A stretch of DNA of 64,000 bases from Incurvaria masculella (GCA_946894095.1 OX335651.1:14902501-14966500); one strand, 5' to 3'. Shown: positions 44,151 through 55,955, counted from the stretch's first letter. A program made the numbers and translations. Notes: a model not told the origin generated them from the letters alone.

Positions 44151-44425
44151 TTTTTAGGGTTCCGTTCCCGTTCCTATTACTAACCCTCCGCTGTCCGTCC
44201 GTTCATCCGTCGGCCCGTCCGTCACAGGGCTGTATTTCGTGAACCGTAGGCAGTTGGTTTTTTTTGAGAGTGTGTATTTAGTGTGTGTCCTTATTATTCT
44301 TATTATTTATTTTGCCACTATAACAACAAGTAGGTGAAATGAGAAAATAACAAAAATTTTACCATATAAACAGCGTGACTTGCACAATGTTACGGAACCC
44401 TTCGTATGCGAGTCCGACTAGCAAT
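44151..44425 (-). repeat. L repeat copy
   Basis: TTTTTAGGGTTCCGTTCCCG to TTACGGAACCCTTCGTATGC with GAGTCCGACTAGCA. The middle carries an additional TTATT-rich piece. Confidence 0.78.
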
Positions 44426-44904
44426 TTTGAGTCTGACAGCGAGCATGTAAGGGCGGGAGTAGCAACCGAAACTCGTTTGTCTGCCGGCGAGTGCTTTTCC
44501 CCATACGCTCAACCTGGGAGGCTTCAAAATAAATTAAAATATTTTCACTAGCCCAGCTAGCATGGTGCCTCGCTGAGCGGGGTTTATTAGGCGGTTCGGA
44601 GCATCTTTGGTCACCTTTTGGTGGTGGCCCATGATAGTTGGTTATAAAAAAAACGCCAACTACCACATAGCTAGTTATTGTTATAATAACGTGTTCGTAA
44701 ACCGTGACAGTTATTTATGAGTATTAACATGTATTTTCCAACGAGCATGCCTCATAAATATTATATACCTATCCATCTTTTATAAAACCATACATTATTG
44801 CTATTTTAATTTGGTGCGTAGTATTTTGGGGCTACTGCATACTTGTCAAGTTTTTTTGAAACTATAGACCATGGAAACAATTTACCTAGACTATAGGAGA
44901 GTCA
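44426..44904. other. FOXO intron 2, nothing recognised
   Basis: No coding frame or repeat that I could match elsewhere. Confidence 0.35.
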
Positions 44905-45513
44905 ACCTCGATAGCCCAGTGGTGCGACGCCCTGCGATTCGATAAGCTGGGTAAGCACCTCTGAGCGCGGTTGGGTTCTGGATGGGTGACCATTTTCAAT
45001 CGTTGAGGCTTGCTGCGGTTCGGATTCCACCTTAAACGGGGGGTCCATTCAGAGCAAGAGTGAGTTCGAGTTCGGGAGTGAGTTAACCTAAAAATAGCTG
45101 GGAAATATATTATTATTTAAATAACGAAACCGTTATTTATACTTCCAATGGATTTACGGGACAAACCAGATTTTTACCTAACTGTAATGATGTTCTAGAA
45201 GTGTGGAAACATTAACTATTTAAAAAAGTGAGTTGATATTTAGTGGTGAATTCGAACTCACTCTTACTCTGAATGGACCCCCTGTAGGTACCCTTCCTAA
45301 CTTACCAGGTGGTAGGGTAATTCCCGCCCGGGTTGGTACCATCGCATTGAATGAACGATGGTCGAAGCGGCAATGAAAATTGTGTGTGTTTTCCATGCAG
45401 TTGAATGTAGCCGAGCAATATAAGGAAGGTCCTGGCATGGCACCTAGTTCCCATGTTGTGTGTTTACGTCGTTCAGTCTGGTATTATCCATCCATGTCCG
45501 GTTACATAAAAAT
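44905..45513 (+). mobile_element. SINE with 5S-like head, split by MITE-I
   Basis: The head GATAGCCCAGTGGTGCGACG with TGGATGGGTGACC runs to TTAAACG at 45038. MITE-I follows, and the SINE resumes at 45283 with TGTAGGTACCCTTCC and the usual tail to TTACATAAAAA. Confidence 0.88.
45039..45282. mobile_element. MITE-I with about 31-bp inverted termini, inserted in a SINE
   Basis: 244 bp. The left end GGGGGTCCATTCAGAGCAAG continues AGTGAGTTCGA; the right end is its reverse complement with one mismatch. The target duplication is not evident. A partial copy is at 26052-26150. Confidence 0.87.
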
Positions 45514-47029
45514 AGGAGATTTCCACGTGGAGTTAGCAATGCCTAAAATGTCTAATTCCTATCATCGTATTTCTACATTCAAACGTGGTGTTAATTTTAG
45601 CTTTAAATTCGTATTTCTCCATAAAGGTCTTATCTAGTAGCAATGTCCGCAGTAACAGCGTTGGTTATTAGGAAAAACCGCATTCACACGCCAGTCAATT
45701 TGATCGTAAGTATTGTAGGCACATTTCTCATTTCATATTACACGTGATGCACAGCATGTCATATTTTATTGCATTGGTAGGCATAAATTGTTCCTATTTT
45801 ACTAATTATGAGCACTATTTTCCTTAAATCCGATTTTCCTTTAGTTTACTCTGTTCTTATACCTATTTCGATACAATTTGTAATATGTAGGCACCTCATC
45901 GTTTGAAATAAATATGAACTTACACCTCTTTGAAACAGGTTTATTTCTGATAAAAAAAATATAGTTCTTTCATTACATCAAAATCATAATAATCATAATA
46001 ATCAAAAAATACATAATGAAACTCCCCTAAATGAGTTTACACTATCATGCATTATAAAAAGCCATAAAAACTAAGGTCAAATCGATCATGACCTGCATAA
46101 AATTTTCCATCGAAAGAATGAATATTATTAGTTTCAAAATAACATTGATTTGATATAGGTAGGTGATGGATATTTTTCAACCGGTAATCGAATCATCACA
46201 TCTAGTTAATATTTGAATACATATGTAACATGCATACCATCGCGCCATTTCACGGGAGGGGTAGGCATTTTCACGATGAGATATCAGTTGAGAGAGTATC
46301 TTTATTCCGAAACTAGCACTGTAAACTCACTAATAAAGGCAAACCGTTTGGTCAAAACTCTGTTCTAAATCACTCCTTGTCTAATTCTCCCAGACGTAAA
46401 TTGTTACTTAGAAGTGAGTAATTTGGAAGACATGAATAATGTAACACGTGTATACCAACCGGAACACTCAACTGACACTTAGCGCCTCACGCACCCGCTG
46501 CCGGCGGCGCGGCGGAGGCGCGGTGACCTTCGAAGGTAAACTTCTTACCGATTACATTACTAGGTATGTGCACTTGTGTCCACGAAATCAAACGTAATTA
46601 CATGCATTATCTACTTTGGCATCCAGTCATTACGGTCCAACATAGCTTTATATACCATCGGTAAAGCGTGCTTTTGTACATTTTTGGACGGCCGACAACA
46701 TTTTGAGCTAGCCAGAGGCAAAAAATATTACACCCAGAGGTGTGTAAGAGAAGCGAACGTGAGTTGGCATGTTGGAGGATTGAAGATGCGTGCGTTAGCT
46801 ATCTGACGTTATCTCATTTAACTGCGTTGCCTAGATTATGCTCACATCAATATTTAATGTCTGTACTCTCTGGGATGGGACGTAGACTCAGGATGTAGAC
46901 AATGAAATAGTATTAAATCTTTTTTCTTCTTTGTTTGCCATTTCAAAGAAATGGATTAATGAGACCTGCAACTTACCTGCTAGATAGAAAAACGGGTCTT
47001 TGTAACGGAAAGAGAATTAAGAAGAAGAT
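45514..47029. other. FOXO intron 2, mostly AT-rich
   Basis: A small GC-rich patch at 46485-46545 is preceded and followed by AT-rich sequence. No gene recognised. Confidence 0.4.
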
Positions 47030-47195
47030 TTAAGGTGCTATAACCAATTGAATGAACTTCGTTCCGAGGTATTGGGGTCTTTCAAACATGGTTTTTGCAG
47101 CCCCCCTAAAAATTCGAAATCCCATGAACGTCGTAGAGCGCCTTGAGAGGTCCTGGCGTACGCTATATGCCGCGCTTAACATACAAAAAAAAACA
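47030..47195 (+). mobile_element. LINE-A 3' coding tail fragment
   Basis: GAATGAACTTCGTTCCGAGG, TTTTTGCAGCCCCCCTAA and AATCCCATGAACGTCGTAGA match 37493-37640 in order with deletions. It is followed by an A-run at about 47186-47195. Confidence 0.7.
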
Positions 47196-48240
47196 ATTAA
47201 ATTCAACAGTTTCTAGGAAAAAAACAGAAAAAGAACTTCTTATAAAAAATAGACGCAAATTTTCAATCACGTTCCATCCTTATAGTTCTTCATTGTCGCG
47301 CTTGTGTCCAAGGCTGAATATAAAACGACATATGACCGTTACGAAATGTAGCTGTTAGCAGTCGCTTGCTGGAATTTTGAAGAGATATTATCACTTTGAA
47401 TTCAAATCATGCCGGTGGAACTGTCTTCAAATCGAATTTCTTTTGAAAACATTTTAAATCTTTTAATCATATTCAAATTGGAATGCACAAACGGTCCATG
47501 ACCTAGCCAAATGGTCCCTGACCTAGCACATGAGGCCGATAGCTTTTAGATTTAGATAAAAATAAAGTGGTTTATGCTAGTTCTAGCAGTAATATGTTCG
47601 GGGTATCCGGAGCCGATTAGGAAAATTACGAATTTCACTGCGGATCGTTGCAATACATTTTAAATTAATTTTAAGACATTTTTCATTGAAAATTGGACGA
47701 AACTTACACTTCATTCGTAATACATTTTTGTTTAACAAAAGGAATGTCGCCTGGGATGTTAAAAATATCAGTCTATTGAAAACCTTATAAATGGAGATAA
47801 AAGCCCAAATCTATTTTTCCAGAAATAACATTTACTTTCAGCGGATATGAGTTTTAAATATTGACTTTTAAAATATTTGTTCATCGCCCAATGCCCAACC
47901 ATTTATGTATCTTGTTTTTATTATGTTGTCAAAATGGATAGATCCAGAAAGATCTTAAAATTAAAAAAAGTAAACATAAAACCCTTCGTTCATTCACATT
48001 CACATTCATTCATCATAAAAAAAGTGTCTTGAAGGTTACATTGCAGTGTCCACCACGAATTATAGAATGATGGTGATCACGTATTATCAATACATAATAA
48101 TACATAATAATAATAACATTGATTTATTTTCAAAGTAATAACATATTTTGGTTTCTTTTTCCCCAAAAAGTTCAGGAATGTATCACGGGAAAGAAATTGC
48201 GCTGTACAAATATATAATCGGTCCTAGAAATTAATTTATT
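47196..48240. other. FOXO intron 2, AT-rich
   Basis: No recognisable element or coding signal. Confidence 0.4.
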
Positions 48241-48512
48241 CATCTATACTAATAATAAATCTGTAAGGGGTGTTCATGGAGTAAGTTGTTTTGTTTTACA
48301 AGATACTGCGTTTGTAGACTCTATGTATAATACTAAAACTATATTGACGATTTTTTGGAAATCATTTCTGTATGAATGTATGTATGTATGTATGTTCCTC
48401 CATAACTCTTAAACCGATCATCCGAATTCGATGAAACTTACTACACGTATATTTGATTACATGGGACATAGGATAGGCTATAAATAATTCAGTTCCGCTT
48501 ACACTATCACTA
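48241..48512 (-). repeat. repeat G copy 2 with (GTAT)n
   Basis: Reverse complement of 29195-29518: CATCTATACTAATAATAAAT at one end, a (TGTA)n run at 48376-48396, ACCGATCATCCGAATTCGAT, and AATTCAGTTCCGCTTAC. Confidence 0.65.
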
Positions 48513-48852
48513 TCTTACTAAAATCGTTGTACACAGTATGACTTAACCAGCCCCAGAACTATTTTAATTAATTGTTGTTTTTTTTCATCATTGGACACCG
48601 AGCATTGAAGAGAAAAGGAAGTAAAAGTGTCATATGGGCGGTGCCAGTGTCGCCGCCGTATAGACACATTGTCCAATAATCAGCTTGATGGTATACCTCC
48701 CTCCTTTCTTGATCTTAGGTACCTAACGTATCAATAGTTTCTTTCATAAATCCTTAAACTTTTTATATTAATCGCAAGGAAAAACACTCTAGTCTAATCT
48801 ATTTTAAAATACCCGCAATATAATTCTGAGGTCAGTATTCCCGGTTACATTT

Positions 48853-49021
48853 GGGCTGAGATAAATAGTCGTAACAAAAACTAAAACTAACGAAAAGTAG
48901 TACTTTGTGACGTCAATTTTCAATATATTGAGATTTCGTCCATACAAAATGTGTCAAAGTGACGTCACAAAGTACTACTTTTCATTAGCTTAGTTTCTGT
49001 TACGAATATTTATATCGGCCT
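48853..49021. mobile_element. palindromic MITE-H copy 2 with two CRE sites, FOXO intron 2
   Basis: GGGCTGAGATAAATAGTCGT to the complementary ACGAATATTTATATCGGCCT. Perfect TGACGTCA sites at 48908-48915 and 48960-48967. Same structure as 33453-33634 with scattered substitutions. Confidence 0.83.
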
Positions 49022-49534
49022 GATTATACAAAAGAGATATTTTTTAATACAATCTGTGACGCTTGGTCTAATTCTTTGGAACCATATCGTTACGTAACAT
49101 ATAATTAGCACGTGTACGTTAATTTTATTGTTCAGGTAGACACGTAACGGAAATCAGTAAAGTTGCTGCTAATTATTATCTCTTTCAAAGCCGTTAAATT
49201 AATTGTCGTTGTATTTTACTGGATTGTCTTGGATACTACCGTCATTGATTACCGCTCTATCAATATTTTACATGCACCACATAATGTTTTAATTAATTCT
49301 CAATATATATATATTCTATTTCATTAATTTTCTGACATATTGGTCAATATAATTGTTGTATTTACTTTTTTTATGTTTAGCGCGGCATATTGTATGTTCT
49401 CGAGGTAAGTGTAGTGGAGGCAGGTACAGTAATGTCTTTTATGTTTTTATTATTCATACCTTTGCAATGTGTACCTGTTTTCTGTTTCTTCTCCTTAATA
49501 AATAAAATAAAAAATAAAAAAAATAAAAATATGA

Positions 49535-49770
49535 CGTGCGCCAGGACCTCTTAAGGTACCCGGCGACGCCCATGGGATTTTGAAGTTACAGGGAGGCTCA
49601 TTTCATAGTTTTCCGACCCTATAGATAGATGAAGAATTTAGAAGATCGATGCGTTCTTATTTTTGGAATGTCTACTGTAAATATGTGCGTTTTCACCCTG
49701 TTCCGCGTTGAGCGAAGGTAGAAAGTGGACGGAGGTACAGCGTTATACAGCTCCGACGAGCATTCTCCAT
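49535..49770 (-). mobile_element. LINE-A 3' end, reverse orientation
   Basis: The plus strand reads CGACGCCCATGGGATTTTGA, TTCATAGTTTTCCGACCCTA, CGTTCTTATTTTTGGAATGT and GGTAGAAAGTGGACGGAGGT: the reverse complement of the tail at 37360-37640. The A-rich 3' tail of the LINE is visible as AATAAAA-rich sequence at 49495-49530 (read from the other strand). Confidence 0.72.
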
Positions 49771-50790
49771 GGTTAAGAAGATAGACTGAAATGATAAACT
49801 ATTATTTTCTTTTCATTTTTACTATTTAAGGTCTTGTTGGTCCACGCCTCGCACTTTTCATACATCTTACAAGTTGTATATCAGTGAATGCTTACATTAG
49901 CATTAAATTTCAAGTTTTTGCTAACTTTTACGGTTTTTCAAATAAAATATTATTTATTTTACTTCATCTGTTATCATTTTGGCTAATTTTTTTATTTAAA
50001 TAAGAGTGAAGACGCAACTAAGTAGTACCAATGTCAAAAGCCAATTCCTCCGCTCATTAGGCAACTTTTTAAAAAGGTAAAGTAAAGTTAACTAGCTATG
50101 GTACATGCCATGTTTGGGTTTGTTTTTTTGGGTTTTTTTTTTGTTCGAAACTCGGTTTAACAACAATGGTAATGGTAGGTGACTAAAACGGTAATAGTAA
50201 ATTATTACTTAAAACTCTTGTAATACACTACTCATTATACTGAAATGTGGCGTTCACGCCAAATAATGAAATTACTGTTAATATTTCAAATTTTAAAAAA
50301 GGTTTGTTTTTATCACTAATACATAGGACGGATAATAAAAAAAAACCATTTTGTTGCGAGATATTCATAAAAGCCTATTGTAACCTCTATTGACTTGTCC
50401 CTTCTAAATTAAATGGATTTTACAATATAATTCCCTCTGAGATAAGTCAGAAAACGTCTTGAAATACAAACATATAGTACTTAAAAAATATATGCACCAT
50501 ACAGAAAACTAGTATCTTATCTGCTTGGAATGATTGGGCACTAAACGTATTTTATGTTTATTGGCTCCATTAAAATTATGTAAATAAATTTTATTAGCAT
50601 ATAACGTAACAATGGGCAATTGTGATCATAATTAGTAATTTGTCATAGAAAGCGCAATATAAGTGCTATTTTTTATTGATGTCGTTAAAAGGTCTTAAAA
50701 CAGACAAAAACAATCTATTTTAACACGTAATTTATGCATCATTGTAAACTCGCAAGCTGTCATCTTAATACCATTTCATTTAAAATCACC
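49771..50790. other. FOXO intron 2, AT-rich
   Basis: Nothing recognised. Confidence 0.4.
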
Positions 50791-51720
50791 CACCGTTGAA
50801 AACAGCTGATGATCGATGGTATCTTAGAATGTCAGCCGAAGCGAAACGTGCAGAGAATGTTCGCGAACGTTCGCGTTGGTGTAAAGGCACCTTCGAGTGA
50901 CGTACATCTGTAGTGCATACCTCTACGATCCATCCTCGGTCACGCTGTGCAACCCGTCCGTGGGTCGTGACGTGTCACCGCCAGTTTGACCGTTAAACCT
51001 TCACGTAATGGCCGACGCGCATCATTTTACCGCGCGCAATTTACGCCGGTGCATATCGGATGACGCGACTACATCAATTGCGACAATGCTAGTAAATCCA
51101 TTCATGAAATCCGATGCTCAACGAGGCAGGGTTTTTTTTCCAGCATATCATTAAAATAACTCATCGCTTTAAATGCCATTCGATTTGTACTCTCTTTCCC
51201 TCTAACTCTATCCGGGGCTAATGCAACTTTGAAAAGCGTGGAGTTAATTCTATGATATTTGAGAAACCACGAATGCAGAACGAGCCCAGATTCAATTGAA
51301 CATCGCTAGGTTCTAAGTCAGGGTGACAAGTCACGCCGCCAAGTAGTCGGATGTGTTCCGGCATGTATCCCGGGAATCCACTAGCAATGGGCGAGGCAAA
51401 GAGAAGTGGTCTGATGCCAATCGCTTGCTTGGGGGTAAGGGATGGAAACGCAAATCAATTAAAGCAAATTTCCGCAGCTCCTCACCTCTGTTCACTGGTT
51501 TTTTGGATCTTCTAGAGGACCTCTTTCCGCGATCGAAACCTAGGTGCGACTGCTCCATGCCGAACATTCAGTTCCGCTAGTCAACTACGACGTGAGTCCA
51601 GAAATGCGAGTGGCCTTGACTGTATTCCCGCGTTGATGTTAAAAGATCTGTGCTCCAGAATTAGCACCTGTCTTGACTCGCCCCCGCCGTCTATAGTTAT
51701 CCACCGGGTATTTGCATGCG
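50791..51720. other. non-repetitive, GC-balanced island in FOXO intron 2
   Basis: No match to any repeat in this window, GC content clearly above its surroundings, with a GTTCGCGAACGTTCGCG palindromic block at about 50858-50874. Overlapping open frames at 51331-51580 on both strands lack recognisable domains. It could be an enhancer or an alternative promoter/first exon of FOXO; this is inference. Confidence 0.35.
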
Positions 51721-52191
51721 GCTTGGAAATCAACCAAAGTTCAGTCTATGCCTTATAAAGACGATCGATTAGACCCAACCATACATCTGGAAAATTAGGA
51801 AACATACGGTTTTTATGGTTTCGAAACATAAAATGAACGCATTCATAATGATTTTAGATGATGAGCAATTTCTTTGCTCTTGTATTAATTCACGCATCGA
51901 TGCTTCTGTATGCATTTATTAATATTGTACTAATTTCTATGTTGAGTGCAATTGTTTTTAATTTACGTGTCTACTTTAACCCCAAAAGCTCGATGAAAGA
52001 CCCTGCTTCTCATTACACAGGGAATCCTAGCATGAGAAGCAGGGTTACTACAGTATATATCAGACTAGTTATTAAAAGAAATAAAACATATGAATGATGT
52101 AATATTAGGCTAAGCTTTTTTGGTAATGAATAAATAAATTTGAATTTAATTTGATTTGAATGCATTTTTAAATCTTTGATAAGAACATTAA

Positions 52192-52733
52192 GGCGGCCCA
52201 TCCCGCTCATCTCCCCATACAAAAGGGGAAAGAAGATCACGCCTATATTTCTTGTCAGAGATCAAAAATTTTGCTCAAAATAGCTTTATTTGATTGAACT
52301 AGATGTCTGATGACCGTTGGCATTGTAAAATTGTGTTTGGTTTCCAAGTTATAACGTCCGAAAGTTTGGATTTTTCGCGCGTTTTATACAATAACTTTGG
52401 AGGTGGATTACGAAATGATAAAGTAAGAACATCTTAAAAAGATTAGTCATCAGACATAGCTTATTTAATCAAAATTTATAATCTATTTGGTTTTTGTTGA
52501 ATTTTTGACTACAGCGGTCGTGGTTTACTTTTAGCTATAAGTCGTTTTGAAATTCAAATTTTCGTAAATTTTACCAAATCATACACTATGCACATTGTCT
52601 TTTTTGTGGACAGGTTGCATCTTCCTCATCACGGAGCCTGTCTTATTCTTAGTAACAGAGAAGGTCCCAGAGCGCAACAGCACGGTTTTGTACCGTGCCC
52701 GCAAATGAGTTGAGGCCGCCGGGTTGGGCCACC
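52192..52733 (-). mobile_element. MITE-B copy, intact (TTAA-flanked)
   Basis: 542 bp, exactly the length of the copy at 59820-60361. Flanked by TTAA at 52188-52191 and 52734-52737. Termini GGCGGCCCATCCCG and CGGGTTGGGCCACC. Confidence 0.9.
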
Positions 52734-52759
52734 TTAATAGGTGCAAATGGAACCTTTAA

Positions 52760-53127
52760 GGTCGGCCCGTAAGCATCATAAAATTTCGCCTCCCATACAA
52801 ACGTAGTTTACTAATCATTTGAAAACCACTGTTCCAACTTACTTGATATTTGGTATCTAATATTAGGCTACAAATATCTGTGTCTGCATGCCTTTATTTT
52901 TTTGGTAAGTGTATTCTGGGTCAAACCACAGATAAAACAATATTCGTATGAAGATTTTCTTTTGGCTTTCATTTCATTCGGTTTAAATTTTTCAAAAAAA
53001 CAATAGCATGCAGACACAGATATTTGTTACCTGATATTAGATATTAAATATCAATTTAATTGGAATAGCGGTTTCCAAATGATTAGTAAACTACGTTTGT
53101 ATGGGGAGCATAGCTTACGAGCCGTTC
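52760..53127 (+). mobile_element. MITE-C copy, intact (TTAA-flanked)
   Basis: 368 bp between TTAA at 52756-52759 and 53128-53131, with arms of about 65 bp. It lies only 18 bp from the TTAA of the neighbouring MITE-B. Confidence 0.88.
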
Positions 53128-53131
53128 TTAA

Positions 53132-54394
53132 GATTATCGATCAAATCTTCGATGCGACATATCAACAGGCGTTAACATCGGGTTCTCTTTAGGATAGTTT
53201 ATATTTTGCCTCGTTTTAGCGGCGTAGATAGGTGAAGATTCCCAGGCGAAGACGATGTGGACACAACCTTCCGACAAGATGCTCAGTGGCAGGATGTAAC
53301 CAACTGCTCAACAAGTGCTATGCATATCTTATCGCAGTCAAGTCTCACTACGCACCTAATTGTCATTGTTGGAGATAGCATATCTGCAAAGCCCCTGCCA
53401 GGGAACCTATCTACTTTCTGCAGATAGCAGGTATGTTGTCTAAGATAGCCGGTCTCTTATATAACTGCGATCTTTTTGGTTGTGATTTTACTCTGATTGA
53501 GACCGTTCTTTCTCTTGACACTAAATATTTTCTCAAAAAGGAAGAAAGCGCAAATAAAGAGTATTTTATGGCTATTTCGTTGGTATGGTATTCTGCTGTT
53601 CGATGCACTAATGCTTTTCTCTGATTGTTTCTGCTGTACGTAAATTAGGAGGTCCATTCCGGGTATCTTGTGGATCATCCGGTATATTATTAATTATATT
53701 TAATTCAGATGTGAACGCGAATTGTCGAGCAGCGGAAAAAAGCAAGTTTAACTATGATTATATTATTAAAATATTCTCCTCCATGTCTTTGAACGCGCGA
53801 ATTAATCCTCTGACGTGCATGTTTTTTCATGTATCATGTCAATATCCAGTGATGGATAACATCTAGAACTATTAATACTTTTGGTCGTTAGACATGTCTG
53901 AAAAATGTCGTCTGCGTCTGCTGCGTACGAACGTAGCGGATGCCTCCTTGACAACGGGCTGAAAGATTAGCTCGAAACGTCGAAGAATGTCTCTTCCTGC
54001 CGCGTGAAAAGCCGTAACATTTTTCAAACATATCTAGAACTATTAACCAAAAAGTAGCAATACCAGGGTCTTCTCTTTGAGCTGTTTCTTCACTTTGTTA
54101 ATTAATGGACGGGAAATAACAATTATCCCAACATTATTTTATTCAGTACGAACCCGTGTTGATCTGCGATCACGTTACTCAAAAAATACCCAAACTCGCA
54201 ATTAAACATTTAATATTAAAATGTTAAATATTATTATATGTATTTTTTTTAAATCACATCTTTTACGTAGAAATCGGTGAACAGACATAAAAAACATACG
54301 GACGAACATAGAACCTCCTCTTCTTGTGATGCCCTCGAATAGCCACAGCCCGAACCTTCCACAGCCGCCAAATAAGGACCTTTGAATTATTTGT
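53132..54394. other. FOXO intron 2, nothing recognised
   Basis: Overlapping open frames at 53411-53678 on both strands have no domain. A short block near 53957-53990 (GGGCTGAAAGATTAGCTCGAAACGTCG) resembles LINE 3'UTR text, but the match is too short to call. Confidence 0.35.
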
Positions 54395-54757
54395 TGTTTT
54401 TTTTATACTCGACATGGGTGGCTAATACCACACAAATCCCGTTCTGATATTAGCCCAATACACCACAATCCTGAAGGAATTAGGTTCCTTGAATAGCACG
54501 GCAAGACGACAATTTTTCATTGCCACTTCAACCATAGTTTCATCCAATGCGGTGGTACCACTCCGGGCGCGCTCAACCAAGGGGAAGGGGACTTACAGAT
54601 TTAAATGGGTTCCGAACCATAGAATAGCTCGCTTTGGTAACGAAATTCACTTATCCAACTCCGAAAGAGAAAGAAAGTGGTGCCATACCGGAGCGAGGTT
54701 TTGAACCCAGACCTCTCGCATGAAAGCCAAGTCATCTAGCCCCTAGACCGATGGTCA
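54395..54757 (-). mobile_element. SINE with tRNA-Glu-like head
   Basis: The reverse complement starts with GGTCTAGGGGCTAGATGACT, TGGCTTTCATGCGAGAGGTC and TGGGTTCAAAACC, closely following tRNA-Glu (A and B boxes, and TTTC of the UUC anticodon loop region). The linker TTCGGAGTTGGATAAGTG and the shared SINE tail follow, ending in TATAAAAAAA. Confidence 0.85.
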
Positions 54758-54885
54758 GCTTCGGTAGCTCAGTGGCGTGATACCTTCGGTTTCGAGGTTA
54801 AGCAACACTGTGCTGCTGTGCACCGTCGGGTACTGGACGGATGAGAGTTCAACCGTTGAGGCTAGGTCGTGGTTTTTCTATGTAT
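54758..54885 (+). mobile_element. 5S-like SINE head, truncated
   Basis: GTAGCTCAGTGGCGTGATAC, TTTCGAGGTTAAGCAACACT, TACTGGACGGATGAGAGTTC and AACCGTTGAGGCT follow the 5S-headed SINE head. It stops before the tail and is joined head-to-head to the preceding tRNA-headed SINE. Confidence 0.7.
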
Positions 54886-55155
54886 CTTTACATGGATGGC
54901 TGACTACTGCCTACTGTCATAATAGCTCAGCCTGCCACATCCCCAAAATAATAAGATGCCATGCCACCGGGAACTTCCAATTATGAGCACGGCTACGTTG
55001 AACTGGATGGAAAATACGGACATTTTTTCATCGCAAATTTAACCTTATTTTCATCCAATGCGATCGATGGCGATTAGCCATGGCATGTCACTTAGTTACC
55101 ATTTGGAGAGATGGCCTAATGTCATGACCGCAGGTGTGGCATTAGCCAAAGATTT
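54886..55155. mobile_element. scrambled SINE tails (minus then plus)
   Basis: 54886-55075 is a reverse tail (CATGGATGGCTGACTACTGC, GCTACGTTGAACTGGATGGA, CATCCAATGCGATCGATGG). 55082-55155 is a forward tail piece (GCCATGGCATGTCACTTAGT to GTGTGGCATTAGCC). Confidence 0.6.
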
Positions 55156-55395
55156 AGACGATTTAGATATATGGTAATAGCATGTATTAGCCATCCTATT
55201 CCAATTCCATATATTTTCTTCCCTAAGATGTCTTGTATATGGTAAAATAACTCGCCGGGTGAACAGGCATCTGTGTCATTAAATCTGACGTAGTTGCATT
55301 TATTAATTTCAGTTCAATTGTCCAAATAACACGTCGTTTTACGGTTAGCATGGTGCGAAATGCAAATAAACGTCAGAATAAATCAGTAACTTCTC

Positions 55396-55635
55396 TGAGT
55401 TCTCACCTAAATTGGCATTTACGGCAAATCGATCGACTGGCGCTTCGAAAACGCAGAGTCGGCGTAAACGGCAACGTTGACGTATTTACGGCAAAGTTGA
55501 GTAAGCTGTCAAATCACACTCGGACTCGCAAATGTTAGTTCGATTAAAGCCCACCGTGCGCGCTCTTTAATTTCTCCATACATTTGAAAACGCCAGTCGA
55601 TCGGTTTGCCGTAAACGCCAATTTAGGTTGACAAC
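55396..55635 (+). mobile_element. MITE-D copy 4 (internally shortened)
   Basis: Left terminus CACCTAAATTGGCATTTACG and right terminus ACGCCAATTTAGGTTGACAA with inner AACGTTGACGTATTTACGGC and ACTCGGACTCGCAAATGTTA. About 90 bp of the interior is missing relative to copy 1. Confidence 0.8.
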
Positions 55636-55839
55636 TAGACTACAGGCTCTGTTCACCGGATGGTAACGCCCCTGTACTTACTCTTGGATTAGTAGTAGAT
55701 TTTACAAGCGGGATCGATAACCGCAGACGGAAAAGAACCGACAATGAAATGGGTTTTATACAGACCATACTATTTTACATTTCAGATTTGAGAGCATTCA
55801 TTTCATTTGTTCGATGTACATACACAGTAGGAGGCCCCC

Positions 55840-55955
55840 AAGGGCGTTGGAGCCACAGATAAGATTATCTGCCGGCCGCTCCGAGGTGGCGGTCGGGAAC
55901 CTTATCTGGACTGCCACCACGCCGCGCTCTGTCTCACTGTGGTCAGTGATAAGCG
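55840..55955. promoter_or_regulatory. candidate GATA-factor cluster in FOXO intron 2
   Basis: AGATAAGATTATCT (55857-55870) is a near-palindromic pair of GATA sites, followed by TTATCT (55902-55907) and TGATAAG (55947-55953) in a non-repetitive, locally GC-rich 100 bp. Regulatory function is inferred from site density only. Confidence 0.4.

Noticed and set aside
51331..51580. Overlapping open frames on both strands
   Set aside because: Mutually antisense, rich in basic residues, with no recognisable domain or splice context. Not called as genes.
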